A DNA stretch of 64,000 nt from Leptolyngbya sp. NIES-2104 (GCF_001485215.1 NZ_BBWW01000001.1:620001-684000), one strand, 5' to 3'. Counted from the first letter of the stretch, positions 35,984-44,833 are shown. Numbers and translations are program-made. The notes: generated by a model not told the origin, from the sequence alone.

Positions 35984-38188
35984 TTAGAGCGCTTCTCCTT
36001 CGCTCCGAATCAATTGCAAATACTTTCCTTCAACTTGCCGCAGTTCGTCATGACTGCCCCGTTGCACAACTTTTCCGCGATCGAGGACAATAATCTCATC
36101 ACAGTCCCGAATCGTACTTAATCGATGCGCCACAATAATGCAGGTACAGCCTCGCTCTCGGAGCTTCTGATCAATCATTTTTTCAGTCTCAGTATCCAGA
36201 GCGCTTGTTGCTTCATCCATGACAAGAATCGATGGATTGTTCACTAAAGTTCGCGCAATCTCTAACCGTTGTCGTTGACCGCCGCTTAAGTTTGTTGCAC
36301 CTTCAGCTAAATCAGCGTTGTAGCCTCCAGGCATCGATAACACAACCTCATGAATAGCTGCATCTTTACAAGCTCGAACTATGTTGCTTTGAGGAATCGT
36401 GGCATCCCAGAGCGTCAAATTATCGCGAACACTGCCCGAAAACAGCGAAATATCTTGTTCAACAAGCGCGATCGAATTCGTGATGACTTCGCGCCGAATC
36501 TGTGTTCTCGGTTGATGATCAAACAAGATTTCGCCTGACCACGGCTCATACAATCCACACACGAGCTTTGCAACCGTTGACTTACCCGATCCGCTTCCAC
36601 CCACTAGCGCGACTCGTTGACCCGGTTTAAGCCGAAGACTGAGATTTTCAATCAATGGTTTACCTGCGCGATTGTAGCCGAACGTTAAGTGACGTAGTTC
36701 AACATAGCCTTGAAGTCGAACCGTTGAGGCAGAAAGCGATCGAGGTTGAGACAATGCAGTATCGATCGGGTTTCGTAGCACATCATCGAGTCGATTCAGG
36801 TTGCCTTCCATTTCTTGTAGTTCACCCGCAAGCGAAACGAGATTGTTCACAGGCTCTAGAAACTTCTGCATCATTGCTTGAAATGCGACTAGCATCCCAA
36901 TGCTCAATGCTCCATCCATTACACGCAATCCGCCGACTACTAATAACAACATTGAAGTAATCGAAGTCAGGAATGAAGGTAGCACACCCAATGTTTGATT
37001 CGTAGTATCCATTTCCTGACGGGCGTTGATTGCTTTTGCGTAGTAGCCTGCCCAGCGTGAAAAGAAATCTGATTCGAGTCCAGATGATTTTAGCGTTTCC
37101 ATACTTTGCAGTCCGGAGATCGAAACACCGCTCACTTTTCCTTGTTCTTGCATTAATCGCATATTGGCATCGACTCGTTGCCGAGACACCCATCGCCAAA
37201 CTGCAATATTCACTGCCACAAACGCAATCCCGATCGAGGTTAATATCACATCGTATTGCAGCATCACAAAGGCATAGAAAAACACGGTCACGGCTGAAAT
37301 CATCGTGGTTGCAAGCCGTCCCGATAACAATGTCGCTAAACTATCATTCAACCGCACTCGACTACTAATTTCTCCAGCAAATCGTTGATCATAAAAGCTC
37401 ACAGGCAAGCGGAGAATGTGCCACAAAAAGCGGCTCGACATTCCGATCGCAAGCTTAATCTTCAATCGTCGCAGAAACTGGAGTTGCAGCAGTGTGAGAA
37501 ATCCATTCAAAACCGCTGTAAATAAAATTCCGAATATCAATGGACGAATCCAATCATCGCGACCTTCGATCAAAACATTATCGACAAAAGCTTGAGAGAA
37601 TGCGGGTAAAGCTAACCCAGGAATGACTAATAACAATCCCGCAGCCACGCAATACAGTAATGCCCCGATCGAGCCTTGCAATCGATCCCACAATGCTAAT
37701 ACTGTGCTCGGTTTGCGTCCACCGGGTCTAAACTCTGCGCCCGGCTCAAATACCAGAACAACGCCTGTGTAAGACTCGTTAAATTCCTCGATCGACACGG
37801 TGCGAGGTCCCGTTGCCGGATCGTTGAGATAAACCTTATTTTTATCGAAGCCTTCGACTACTAAAAAATGGTTAAAGTTCCAAAACACAATATACGGACA
37901 TTTTAGCTTTCGCAGTGCTTCTAATTCGGTCTTAAAGCCTTTTGCTTGTAAGTGATAGCTTTTTGCAGCACTGAGAACATTCGAGGCTTTACTACCATCG
38001 CGTGACACGCCACACGCTTGACGCAATTCTGCTAAGGGAACAATGCGATCGTAATAAGCCAAAATAATTCCTAATGCTGCCGCACCACATTCGACCGCCT
38101 CCATTTGCAGAAGTGTTGGAGTTCGGCGACGACGATCCGGACGTAACGCCAACGGTTGAAGAATTCGCTTCGGTAAACGCCACAACAT
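35984..38188 (-). CDS. NHLM-type ABC exporter with C39 leader peptidase
   Basis: A 734-residue protein with an N-terminal C39 peptidase (Cys34 in VECGAA, His107 in NHFLVVEG, Asp123 in NDPATG) that should cut leaders after a double glycine. Six membrane segments and an ABC ATPase ([29 protein letters not shown]) follow. It would cleave and export the precursors encoded at 41134-42619. Transcription comes from the right through hlyD, but a 206-bp MITE (38203-38408) now separates the two genes. Confidence 0.93.
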   Translation of the reverse strand: MLWRLPKRILQPLALRPDRRRRTPTLLQMEAVECGAAALGIILAYYDRIVPLAELRQACGVSRDGSKASNVLSAAKSYHLQAKGFKTELEALRKLKCPYIVFWNFNHFLVVEGFDKNKVYLNDPATGPRTVSIEEFNESYTGVVLVFEPGAEFRPGGRKPSTVLALWDRLQGSIGALLYCVAAGLLLVIPGLALPAFSQAFVDNVLIEGRDDWIRPLIFGILFTAVLNGFLTLLQLQFLRRLKIKLAIGMSSRFLWHILRLPVSFYDQRFAGEISSRVRLNDSLATLLSGRLATTMISAVTVFFYAFVMLQYDVILTSIGIAFVAVNIAVWRWVSRQRVDANMRLMQEQGKVSGVSISGLQSMETLKSSGLESDFFSRWAGYYAKAINARQEMDTTNQTLGVLPSFLTSITSMLLLVVGGLRVMDGALSIGMLVAFQAMMQKFLEPVNNLVSLAGELQEMEGNLNRLDDVLRNPIDTALSQPRSLSASTVRLQGYVELRHLTFGYNRAGKPLIENLSLRLKPGQRVALVGGSGSGKSTVAKLVCGLYEPWSGEILFDHQPRTQIRREVITNSIALVEQDISLFSGSVRDNLTLWDATIPQSNIVRACKDAAIHEVVLSMPGGYNADLAEGATNLSGGQRQRLEIARTLVNNPSILVMDEATSALDTETEKMIDQKLRERGCTCIIVAHRLSTIRDCDEIIVLDRGKVVQRGSHDELRQVEGKYLQLIRSEGEAL

Positions 38189-38202
38189 TATATAACTCCT
38201 AA

Positions 38203-38408
38203 GAGGGTGTTTGAAAAGTATAGAAAGTCTTTTCGCTTCGATTACCTCCCGCCCTGAAATGAATTTCGGGCTAATGGTGGAAAGTCTACTGAAGTAGACT
38301 AGGAGACTGTTTCAGGTTCTTAGTCCTTTTCAAAGGACTTTCGTCGATTAGCCCGAAATTCATTTCAGGGCGGGAGTTGCAACGAACGACAACTTTTCAA
38401 ACATCCTC
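38203..38408 (-). mobile_element. 206-bp MITE, copy 2, between hlyD and the peptidase-ABC gene
   Basis: Terminal inverted repeats GAGGGTGTTTGAAAAGT (38203-38219) and the complement at 38392-38408, flanked by the direct repeat TAA (38200-38202 and 38409-38411). It has the same length as copy 1 (3946-4151) and about the same internal stem and two small hairpins, in opposite orientation. The outer base of the element completes the TAG stop of hlyD. As RNA it would fold strongly between two cistrons and may reduce readthrough into the transporter genes. Confidence 0.88.
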
Positions 38409-39850
38409 TAATAAACACCGCTCCACGATCGCAAAATTGGAAAGACAAACGTAATTGGGGCTTGTTCTTCGATGGTTACCCGGACTGAAGTTGTGATACC
38501 GGATGTAACCTGTTCTTCAGGTCCTTTCGATGAAGACCATCGCAACCCGCTTTTCGTGTTTGGATCAGGTTGCAATTCAGCAATAACTTGAATTTGCGGA
38601 CCTTTCTCGGTCAAGCTTTGTAGCAGTTCTGCTCCGCCAATTACATTCGCAGCACTTTCTTTTGTGACTGGAAATGCAGACACGCTAGCCACTTTTGCAA
38701 CAATGCCGCCAAACCGTTCGCGCTTAACTGTTGAAGGGGTAACTTGTAGCTCCATGCCTTTTTGCACTTTCTTGCCTTCACTCACGGGAAGATAAGCTAC
38801 GCTCATCAATTGGCTCGAAGCATCTTGAGCCTCGATCGTGCCAATGCGATCGTTTTCTTGTAAATTCTGTCCCGGAATTGCCGTGACTTCTAACACTCGC
38901 CCACTATAGTTACTGATGACTTGGCTCTTACCTTTAATCTGCGATGAGAGTTCTGTGATTAAGCGTTCAGTATCTTGAATCTCTTTTTTCCGATTGGTTG
39001 CGATGTTTAAATCTTGCTCTGCCTGAGTCGCAGTCTTACTATCTAAGGCTTGCAATTGAGCTTCCAAGGTTTTAGCACTGTTGAGATTCTCTAGAAACTG
39101 CCGTTGAGCATCGGCTTCTTTGACATCGAGTTGCTTTAACTGCGATTCTGCTTCACTGATGCGCGTTTGGGCACCCAGCACATCTTGTCGCGCTTGTAAT
39201 ACTGCATCAGCGGAAACAGCACCTTGTTTTAACAAGTCTTCGCGATTTGCTAACCGTTTCTGAAACGTTGGCAATAGTTCACGAGTTGCTTGTAAGCGCT
39301 GCTCTAAGTTTTGTCGATCGCGCTGAATCGCTTCTAAACCTTTCTCACGCAGAATTGGAGTTACCGATTGAGTTGCTACTAAACTTTGTTGCAACGCTTG
39401 TCGCTGTTGTTGGATTGTGTTGTTGTCCACACCTTGACGCTGAAGTTGCAGTGAGTTTGCAGCGCGGTCTTGTTCTTGAAGTTGAGCCAGCTTCGATCGA
39501 GCGAGTTGCAGCTTTTCTTGCAGTTCAGTTTGATCAATGGTTGCAATCACCTGTCCCTTTTTCACCGTGTCGCCCACTCGAACATTGACTGCAATAATTT
39601 GACCAGAACTGGGAGATTGAAACGGTGTGACTTTACTTGGAAACACAATCACGCCTTGTCCAGCGACGGTAATTGGAATTCGACCAAACACACTCCATGC
39701 AAGCCCGATCGCGATCAGTGAACCCATTGCGGTGAGTGGAATCCACTTTCTCGGCTGAACGACTTGCATCAGTTGATCAAGCCGCTCTGGAGACGATAAG
39801 CGATCGAGCGCTTCTTTGCGAAATAAATTCGGTTTCTCAGTCGTTGTCAT
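38408..39850 (-). CDS. HlyD-family membrane fusion protein of the NHLM export system
   Basis: A 480-residue adaptor: an N-terminal cytoplasmic tail, one membrane segment (WIPLTAMGSLIAIGLAWSVFG, about 36-56), the biotinyl-lipoyl half (GQVIATIDQTELQ), a long coiled coil rich in Gln and Leu (about 115-300), the second lipoyl half and a beta barrel. It links the ABC pump to the outer envelope. The stop codon TAG overlaps the MITE end (38408-38410); before insertion it was most likely TAA. The upstream cNMP gene is 22 bp away. Confidence 0.92.
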   Translation of the reverse strand: MTTTEKPNLFRKEALDRLSSPERLDQLMQVVQPRKWIPLTAMGSLIAIGLAWSVFGRIPITVAGQGVIVFPSKVTPFQSPSSGQIIAVNVRVGDTVKKGQVIATIDQTELQEKLQLARSKLAQLQEQDRAANSLQLQRQGVDNNTIQQQRQALQQSLVATQSVTPILREKGLEAIQRDRQNLEQRLQATRELLPTFQKRLANREDLLKQGAVSADAVLQARQDVLGAQTRISEAESQLKQLDVKEADAQRQFLENLNSAKTLEAQLQALDSKTATQAEQDLNIATNRKKEIQDTERLITELSSQIKGKSQVISNYSGRVLEVTAIPGQNLQENDRIGTIEAQDASSQLMSVAYLPVSEGKKVQKGMELQVTPSTVKRERFGGIVAKVASVSAFPVTKESAANVIGGAELLQSLTEKGPQIQVIAELQPDPNTKSGLRWSSSKGPEEQVTSGITTSVRVTIEEQAPITFVFPILRSWSGVY

Positions 39851-39872
39851 AGTTCCACCAGAATTTCAATCT

Positions 39873-40970
39873 TTAACTACCACGAATCTGCTTTAACATC
39901 CAATCAAATCGAGTTCCAGCTAATGTAACTTGAGCTAAAAATCCAGAGCTTAGCTCTTCGTCATACGTCAACGTCTCATCTAAAGAGCGACCCGAACTAT
40001 AGCTAAGTCGCCCATATCCCATACTATTGATAATGGCTTGCTGTTTTTCAGTTAATAAAATCGCCAACACACGGTAGAACCGGGATGCAAAGCCCACATC
40101 GCTTAATAACTTTGCAGAGAGTCGCCAACGGGGAATCGTGAGCACGATCGAGTCTTCGATCGCCCGAATCGAAACAGCAGGGGGACTCGCTTCGATAAAC
40201 GGTGTTTCCCCCACAATATCTCCACGCGATAATTGAGCTAACTCTCGTTCTGGTGCTTCGGTGTCTTCTAAGTGAGAGAAAGCACGCACTAATGGATTGT
40301 TCAAATCCTCAGATACCGAAGCCGCCATCTTACCATCGAGTAAAATGTGGAGCGCTTCAACGGGTCTGCCGCCGTGAATTAACACTGTTCCAGCGGGAAC
40401 TCTCGCGGCTTTACCCGCAGCAATCATCCAGCCGATATCACTATCATTCAATCCAGCGAAAATAAACAATACTTCTCGGATCTGAGGATGACAAAGAACC
40501 ACAGTGCTATGACCAATTTGGCGCACTAACTGATCAAGACGATTCGCGAGTAAAACTGCGATCGCTCGATAAAAATGAGCCGCGAAACTCAAATTTTCAT
40601 GTAGTTTTGCCATTAATTGGGCACGTGGAATCATGAGAATCAATGATTTTCTCAACGCTTTGACGGTCGTCGATGAAAGGTAAGATTCTAAAAAAGGAAC
40701 CTCTCCCGCAAGTTCACCATTTGCTAATCGTGCAATTTCTCGCCCTGGAAGTTCTCCACCTTCTAAAACGGCAAATGCACGACCTAACGGATTGTCACCC
40801 GCTTGAGTAACCGTCACAATTAATTCACCATCTAGCAGAATGTACAGTGCATCAACGGGTTCTCCTTGACGGATTAATGTTGTACCTGCGGAAATTTCTT
40901 CTCGACGACCCGCTGTGAGCATCCAGTCAATATCACTATTGCTGAGTTCTTTAAGTAGGACTTCTGACAT
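39873..40970 (-). CDS. Protein with two cyclic-nucleotide-type domains, NHLM locus
   Basis: A 365-residue soluble protein made of two cNMP-binding-type repeats (about 1-150 and 165-320), each with an RQGEPVDALYILLDGEL-like or GGRPVEALHILLDGKM-like beta roll and a GELAGEVPFLE or GDIVGETPFIE loop. The Arg of the classic phosphate-binding cassette is missing, so true cAMP binding is doubtful. It lacks a DNA-binding domain. Proteins of this kind accompany NHLM exporters, perhaps as regulators of pump activity. It lies 22 bp before hlyD. Confidence 0.85.
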   Translation of the reverse strand: MSEVLLKELSNSDIDWMLTAGRREEISAGTTLIRQGEPVDALYILLDGELIVTVTQAGDNPLGRAFAVLEGGELPGREIARLANGELAGEVPFLESYLSSTTVKALRKSLILMIPRAQLMAKLHENLSFAAHFYRAIAVLLANRLDQLVRQIGHSTVVLCHPQIREVLFIFAGLNDSDIGWMIAAGKAARVPAGTVLIHGGRPVEALHILLDGKMAASVSEDLNNPLVRAFSHLEDTEAPERELAQLSRGDIVGETPFIEASPPAVSIRAIEDSIVLTIPRWRLSAKLLSDVGFASRFYRVLAILLTEKQQAIINSMGYGRLSYSSGRSLDETLTYDEELSSGFLAQVTLAGTRFDWMLKQIRGS

Positions 40971-41049
40971 AGCTTAACGTCCTTGTGATGTGAGACGCGG
41001 AAAAATTGGCATAACTCAGAAACAGTTTCAGCGGTGCTTTAGACGATGT

Positions 41050-41084
41050 TAAGGAAAGCAGTTGAGTAACAATGACCCAACTGC
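41050..41084 (-). terminator. Hairpin between precursor genes and export genes
   Basis: GCAGTTGAGT (41058-41067) and ACCCAACTGC (41075-41084) form a 10-pair stem. On the minus strand it is followed by TTTCCTT. It would limit readthrough from the highly used peptide genes into the cNMP-hlyD-ABC genes. Confidence 0.5.
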
Positions 41085-41133
41085 AATCTTCAGTCCTTTT
41101 CGTAAAGCAGCACCCTGAAAGTCCAGCCTCAAC

Positions 41134-41370
41134 TTACTCCGGTGTGCTGTAAGTTTTTTTGCTGTATTCTTCCGTGTAGGTAGACTTTTCCTTATCGCCA
41201 TAGTAAGGAAGCCCAGAATGGCTCAGCTTTTCTGAAACTGCGTCCGCTACCGTTTCGTACACACCGTCCATAGAATATGAACCATTGTCGGGCTTGTAAG
41301 CACCCCCTGAAACTGCTTCGAGTTCCTGAGCGGATAGCTCTTGTGCTTTGGTTTTCTTTGCGTTTTCCAT
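41134..41370 (-). CDS. Double-glycine-leader precursor peptide 5
   Basis: A 78-residue peptide with the leader QELSAQELEAVSGG ending at Gly23, suited to cleavage by the C39 peptidase. The predicted core has 55 residues, begins AYKPDNGSYSM and is rich in Tyr, Ser, Thr and Lys, with no Cys, unlike the other four precursors. It includes LPYYGDKEK. GGAG lies about 8 bases before the start. The modified or unmodified product is unknown. Confidence 0.75.
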   Translation of the reverse strand: MENAKKTKAQELSAQELEAVSGGAYKPDNGSYSMDGVYETVADAVSEKLSHSGLPYYGDKEKSTYTEEYSKKTYSTPE

Positions 41371-41396
41371 TGTTTTTTCTCCTGATTGTTGTTGAG

Positions 41397-41696
41397 TTAG
41401 GCAGAACCATCGATCGCATCGATATTGCCGAACAATTCGCTCAAGACCTTGAGATCTTCTGCGGTGGCATCAATCACGGTAAGCTGAAACCCAGTAGATT
41501 CGATTGTTTCTGCCTCAACTGAGGATTCAGCCGGATGATAGGCTCTACTGATCGATTTAGGTCGATTAACCGAGATGCGCGATCGATGAAATGTGCCGCC
41601 CACTAATTGAAAGCTCAAACCTGCATCAATCTGATCTAACTCCTCATCGGATAGCTCGATCGCATCATTGTTCGGAGTAATTTCGTCGCCTGACAT
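41397..41696 (-). CDS. Leader-type precursor peptide 4
   Basis: A 99-residue peptide. The leader IELSDEELDQIDAG ends in Ala-Gly rather than Gly-Gly. The core begins LSFQLVGGTFHRSRISVNRPKS, is basic at first and acidic later, and has no Cys. The start at 41696 is set by AGGAG upstream; a longer frame reaches 41747. It belongs to the same leader family as its neighbours, but its core is unrelated. Confidence 0.7.
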   Translation of the reverse strand: MSGDEITPNNDAIELSDEELDQIDAGLSFQLVGGTFHRSRISVNRPKSISRAYHPAESSVEAETIESTGFQLTVIDATAEDLKVLSELFGNIDAIDGSA

Positions 41697-41795
41697 AGTT
41701 GTCTCCTTATGACGAGACAGCGTTAAGATAAGGCGGAGGGATCGCACTCAGCGCTAAGCTAACGATTGCGGCTCCCCCCAACAGTAGGCTTGATC

Positions 41796-41818
41796 AAACC
41801 GAGTGAAATGCTCGGTTT
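41796..41818. terminator. Hairpin after the precursor triplet
   Basis: A perfect 8-pair stem AAACCGAG (41796-41803) and CTCGGTTT (41811-41818) with a 7-nt loop, between precursors 3 and 4. The T-tract after the stem is short, so it may be an RNA processing or attenuation site instead. Confidence 0.45.
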
Positions 41819-41845
41819 AATTTGCCATTGTGGTTCTCGCCTAAC

Positions 41846-42064
41846 TCAAGACTGCTTTGAGATGTCGAGGTCGTTGTCGATTTTTTCAACTTCATTCAGG
41901 TCGATGAACGAAGTGCCTTTCTCATTCACCTCGAAAAGCGTTGCGTTTGCTTCGCGCTTGACATCGAAACTATTCTCAACATCCAGCAACAATCCACCTG
42001 CAACATTGTCGAGTTCTTCAACGGACAGTTCGGTCGTTTGGTTGATTTTGATTTGTTCAGACAT
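41846..42064 (-). CDS. Double-glycine-leader precursor peptide 3
   Basis: A 72-residue acidic peptide. The leader MSEQIKINQTTELSVEELDNVAGG is followed by a 48-residue core with no Cys, starting LLLDVENSFDVKREANATLF and containing the conserved block NEKGTSFIDLNEVE. It is almost identical to precursor 2; differences cluster at TLFEV versus TAFQQ and at the last residues. GGAG lies about 8 bases before the ATG. It fits the NHLM export system of the same locus. Confidence 0.8.
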   Translation of the reverse strand: MSEQIKINQTTELSVEELDNVAGGLLLDVENSFDVKREANATLFEVNEKGTSFIDLNEVEKIDNDLDISKQS

Positions 42065-42120
42065 GATGATTTCTCCGTTTTAAGTACAATGAATTTGGAT
42101 TGAAAGTCTCGCACTAGAAG

Positions 42121-42339
42121 CTAGGAAATCTTCCTGATGTCGAGGTCGTTGTCGATTTTTTCAACTTCATTCAAATCGATGAACGAAGTGCCTTTCTCAT
42201 TTTGTTGAAAGGCGGTTGCGTTTGCTTCGCGCTTGACATCGAAACTATTCTCAACATCCAGCAATAATCCACCTGCAACATTGTCGAGTTCTTCAGCGGA
42301 CAGTTCGGTCGTTTGGTTGATTTTGATTTGTTCAGACAT
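42121..42339 (-). CDS. Double-glycine-leader precursor peptide 2
   Basis: A 72-residue tandem duplicate of precursor 3, with the same leader (ELSAEELDNVAGG) and the core block NEKGTSFIDLNEVE. The upstream noncoding sequence (TCTCCGTTTTAAGTACA on the plus strand) is also shared with precursor 3, so a unit of about 255-275 bp was duplicated recently. Confidence 0.8.
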   Translation of the reverse strand: MSEQIKINQTTELSAEELDNVAGGLLLDVENSFDVKREANATAFQQNEKGTSFIDLNEVEKIDNDLDIRKIS

Positions 42340-42409
42340 GATGATTTCTCCGTTTTAAGTACAGTGAATTTGGATTGAACATTGAAACGTGAACGGTCGA
42401 TCGCTTGGA

Positions 42410-42619
42410 TTAGGAATCCTTTGAGATGCCAAGATTGTTGTCGATGTTCTCAACTTCATTCAAATCGATGAACGAAGTACCTTTTTCATTCACCTCGAAA
42501 ACTGTTGCGTTTGCTTGCCGCTCAACAGCAAATTTGTTGACGACATCCAGCGAAAGCCCACCAGCAACAACATCGAGTTCTTCAGCAGACAGTTCCATCG
42601 GTGTGTTCAGTTCAGGCAT
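42410..42619 (-). CDS. Double-glycine-leader precursor peptide 1
   Basis: A 69-residue homologue of precursors 2 and 3, more diverged: leader MELSAEELDVVAGG and core starting LSLDVVNKFAVERQANAT, with the NEKGTSFIDLNEVE block unchanged. It is the first gene of the minus-strand locus. GGAG lies about 8 bases before the ATG. No maturation enzyme is seen nearby, so the peptide may be exported unmodified or modified by an enzyme encoded elsewhere. Confidence 0.8.
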   Translation of the reverse strand: MPELNTPMELSAEELDVVAGGLSLDVVNKFAVERQANATVFEVNEKGTSFIDLNEVENIDNNLGISKDS

Positions 42620-42936
42620 GATTGTTTCTCCTGTTTAGTTAGTTTGCATCAAACGAGTGACTTACCGATTCATTTCGCGGTGTGTTCCTCGCTTGATGTC
42701 TCAAGAATAGGCTTTCACCCTCTCAATGCACATCTGAAAAACGTCTTGATCGCGGAGTGAGGCGAATGAACTAGGGAGACTATGACTTTCGTTATAGATA
42801 ACGTGCGATCGCTCTCACAAAAGTCATGAAATCACATTCAAGTCTGGTGTTTGAGTGCAATCGAAGCTATGAATAAACGTGAGTGGAAGAATGCCACAGT
42901 TTCCAGCCTCGTTTGTAGATAAAACCGGGAACAGCC
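42620..42936. promoter_or_regulatory. Divergent control region of the precursor locus and haem sensor
   Basis: A 317-bp gap. It holds two GTCAT half-sites facing each other, ATGACTTTCG and CAAAAGTCAT, about 40 bp apart (around 42782-42830), plus GACGTTTTTCAGA on the minus strand near 42730-42745. The same parts occur upstream of the gene at 32178-32450. No coding frame is seen. Confidence 0.4.
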
Positions 42937-44007
42937 ATGTTAAAAACTTCTAAGCTGGCAACCAAATTTACTTTATTGTTATCGCTTGTATTTGTGAGTG
43001 CGATCGTTGTGAGTGGCTTGCTGCTCTCTCGTGCACTTGAGAAACGCGCCGAAGGAGACATCACTTATCGTGGACAACTCATTTCAGAGATGATTAACTC
43101 GGTTCGGTACTACACCGGAGAGCGAGTTGCACCGCTGTTAATGCCGCTCGTTGAAACCCAATCTACGTTTGTGCCAGAAGTGATTCCTAGCTTTTCTGCT
43201 AGAGAAGTGTTTGAGACACTCCGCAAGAACAGTGAGTACAAAGATTATTTCTACAAGGATGCGTTTCTCAATCCTACGAATCTGCGAGATAAGGCGGATA
43301 CGTTTGAAGCTGAAATTATCGATCGCTTTCGCAAAGATCCGAAGCTGAAATCAGTGTCAAATTTCCGGGATTCATTCGGTGAGCAGCTATTCTATACGGC
43401 TCGCCCGTTTGTTCTAAAAAATCCAGCTTGTCTTCGCTGTCATAGTACACCTGAAGTAGCTCCGAAAAGTCATATTGCCAGCTATGGTTCAGAAAACGGC
43501 TTCAATTGGCCGCTCAACAAAGTGATCGGAACTCAGATTATCTATGTTCCTGCAAGCCAGGTTTTGGAGAATGCACGTCAGGCTTCTGTGTTGTTTATTG
43601 GTATTTTCGTTGCTATTTTTGCGATCGTCATTTTGCTGATTAACTATCTACTGAAGCGAAATGTAATTCAACCGATCAAGCCGTTAGCTCAGATCGCTCA
43701 AAAGATCAGCGCAGACGAAATGACCGGAGAAGAGGCAGAAGAGTTTGAGCGCAAAAAATTAGCACCGATCGCGAAACGTACTGACGAGTTAGGACAATTA
43801 GGGCGCGTCTTTCAGGGCATGGTTCGAGAAATTCACGCCCGTGAACAACAATTAAGGCAGCAATTACAGAAATTGAGCCTTGAAATCGATGAGGCAAAGC
43901 GATCGCGTCAAGTGGCTGAAATCACTGAATCCGAAACGTTTCAACAGTTAAAGCAAGAAGCAAAAGAACTCAGAAGCAAGCGCGATATCACAAACTCAAA
44001 TCCCTAA
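42937..44007 (+). CDS. Haem-binding membrane sensor (DUF3365/Tll0287-like) with HAMP and coiled coil
   Basis: A 356-residue protein: an N-terminal membrane segment (FTLLLSLVFVSAIVVSGLLL), a periplasmic DUF3365 domain with one c-type haem motif CLRCHS, a second membrane segment (VLFIGIFVAIFAIVILLINYLL), a HAMP region and a C-terminal coiled coil (REQQLRQQLQKLSLEIDEAKRSRQ). There is no kinase or methyl-acceptor output, so it probably signals through a partner, perhaps the ATPase encoded 25 bp downstream. Such proteins may sense redox state, oxygen or NO. Confidence 0.87.
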   Translation: MLKTSKLATKFTLLLSLVFVSAIVVSGLLLSRALEKRAEGDITYRGQLISEMINSVRYYTGERVAPLLMPLVETQSTFVPEVIPSFSAREVFETLRKNSEYKDYFYKDAFLNPTNLRDKADTFEAEIIDRFRKDPKLKSVSNFRDSFGEQLFYTARPFVLKNPACLRCHSTPEVAPKSHIASYGSENGFNWPLNKVIGTQIIYVPASQVLENARQASVLFIGIFVAIFAIVILLINYLLKRNVIQPIKPLAQIAQKISADEMTGEEAEEFERKKLAPIAKRTDELGQLGRVFQGMVREIHAREQQLRQQLQKLSLEIDEAKRSRQVAEITESETFQQLKQEAKELRSKRDITNSNP

Positions 44008-44032
44008 AATCCCTTACTGCGAGGAACGACCT

Positions 44033-44824
44033 GTGTCTGAAATTATCTCTGTCCATTCTTTCCGTGGCGGAACTGGTAAATCGAATGTAACCAGTAATCT
44101 TGCAACGATTATTGCGCGATCGGGTAAGCGTGTCGGTATCATTGATACTGACATTCAATCGCCTGGAATTCATATTTTGTTTGGGCTAGATGAAGATCGA
44201 ATTAGCTATACGCTGAATGACTATCTCTGGGGGCGTTGTCGCATCGAAGAAGCGGCTTATGATGTCAGCCCCGTTTTGAGACAGAAGCAAAGACTATTTG
44301 GCAAAACAGGAGGCATTCATCTCATTCCCTCTAGCATTAAAACGGGTGAAATTTCGCGAATTTTGCGAGAAGGCTATGATGCTCGCTTGCTCAATGATGG
44401 GCTGCGGAATTTAATCGATCGATTAAAGCTTGATTATTTGTTCATCGACACGCATCCCGGCATCAATGAAGAAACATTGCTCTCTGTGATTATGTCTGAT
44501 GTGCTTGTGATTATTCTGCGCCCGGATAGTCAGGATTATCAGGGAACAGCGGTCGCAGTCGATGTCGCTCGAAAGCTAGAAGTACCAAAGATGTTTGTCG
44601 TGGTCAATAAAGCGTTACCGTCAGCAGACTTTAAAGAGTTGCGCTATCGAGTACAGAATGCTTACAACACCACGGTTGCGGGAATTCTGCCAGTCTGCGA
44701 AGAGATGTTTCGGCTAGGAAGTAGTGATATTTTCTGCTTGCGACATCCGGATCATCCTTGGTCGCATGAAGTCAATGTGATCGCAAAACAGATTGTTGGT
44801 TCAGGCTCAAAATTATTGATTTAA
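44033..44824 (+). CDS. ParA/MinD-like ATPase
   Basis: A 263-residue P-loop ATPase with deviant Walker A FRGGTGKSN (Arg replacing the usual first Lys), switch region IIDTDIQSPG and DTHPGINEETLL. It binds ATP and may place or regulate a membrane protein. The GTG start follows the haem sensor by 25 bp, so the two form an operon. A ParB or MinE partner is not seen. Involvement in a signalling unit with the sensor is inferred. Confidence 0.85.
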   Translation: MSEIISVHSFRGGTGKSNVTSNLATIIARSGKRVGIIDTDIQSPGIHILFGLDEDRISYTLNDYLWGRCRIEEAAYDVSPVLRQKQRLFGKTGGIHLIPSSIKTGEISRILREGYDARLLNDGLRNLIDRLKLDYLFIDTHPGINEETLLSVIMSDVLVIILRPDSQDYQGTAVAVDVARKLEVPKMFVVVNKALPSADFKELRYRVQNAYNTTVAGILPVCEEMFRLGSSDIFCLRHPDHPWSHEVNVIAKQIVGSGSKLLI

Positions 44825-44833
44825 GTCAGTTCG

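Noticed and set aside
41134-41370. YYG motif in precursor 5 as a splicease (radical SAM) site
   Set aside because: No radical SAM enzyme is present in the window, and a single three-residue match is weak.
41846-42619. Precursor cores as microviridin-like graspetides
   Set aside because: The Thr and Asp/Glu spacing only loosely resembles such cores, and no ATP-grasp ligase gene is nearby.
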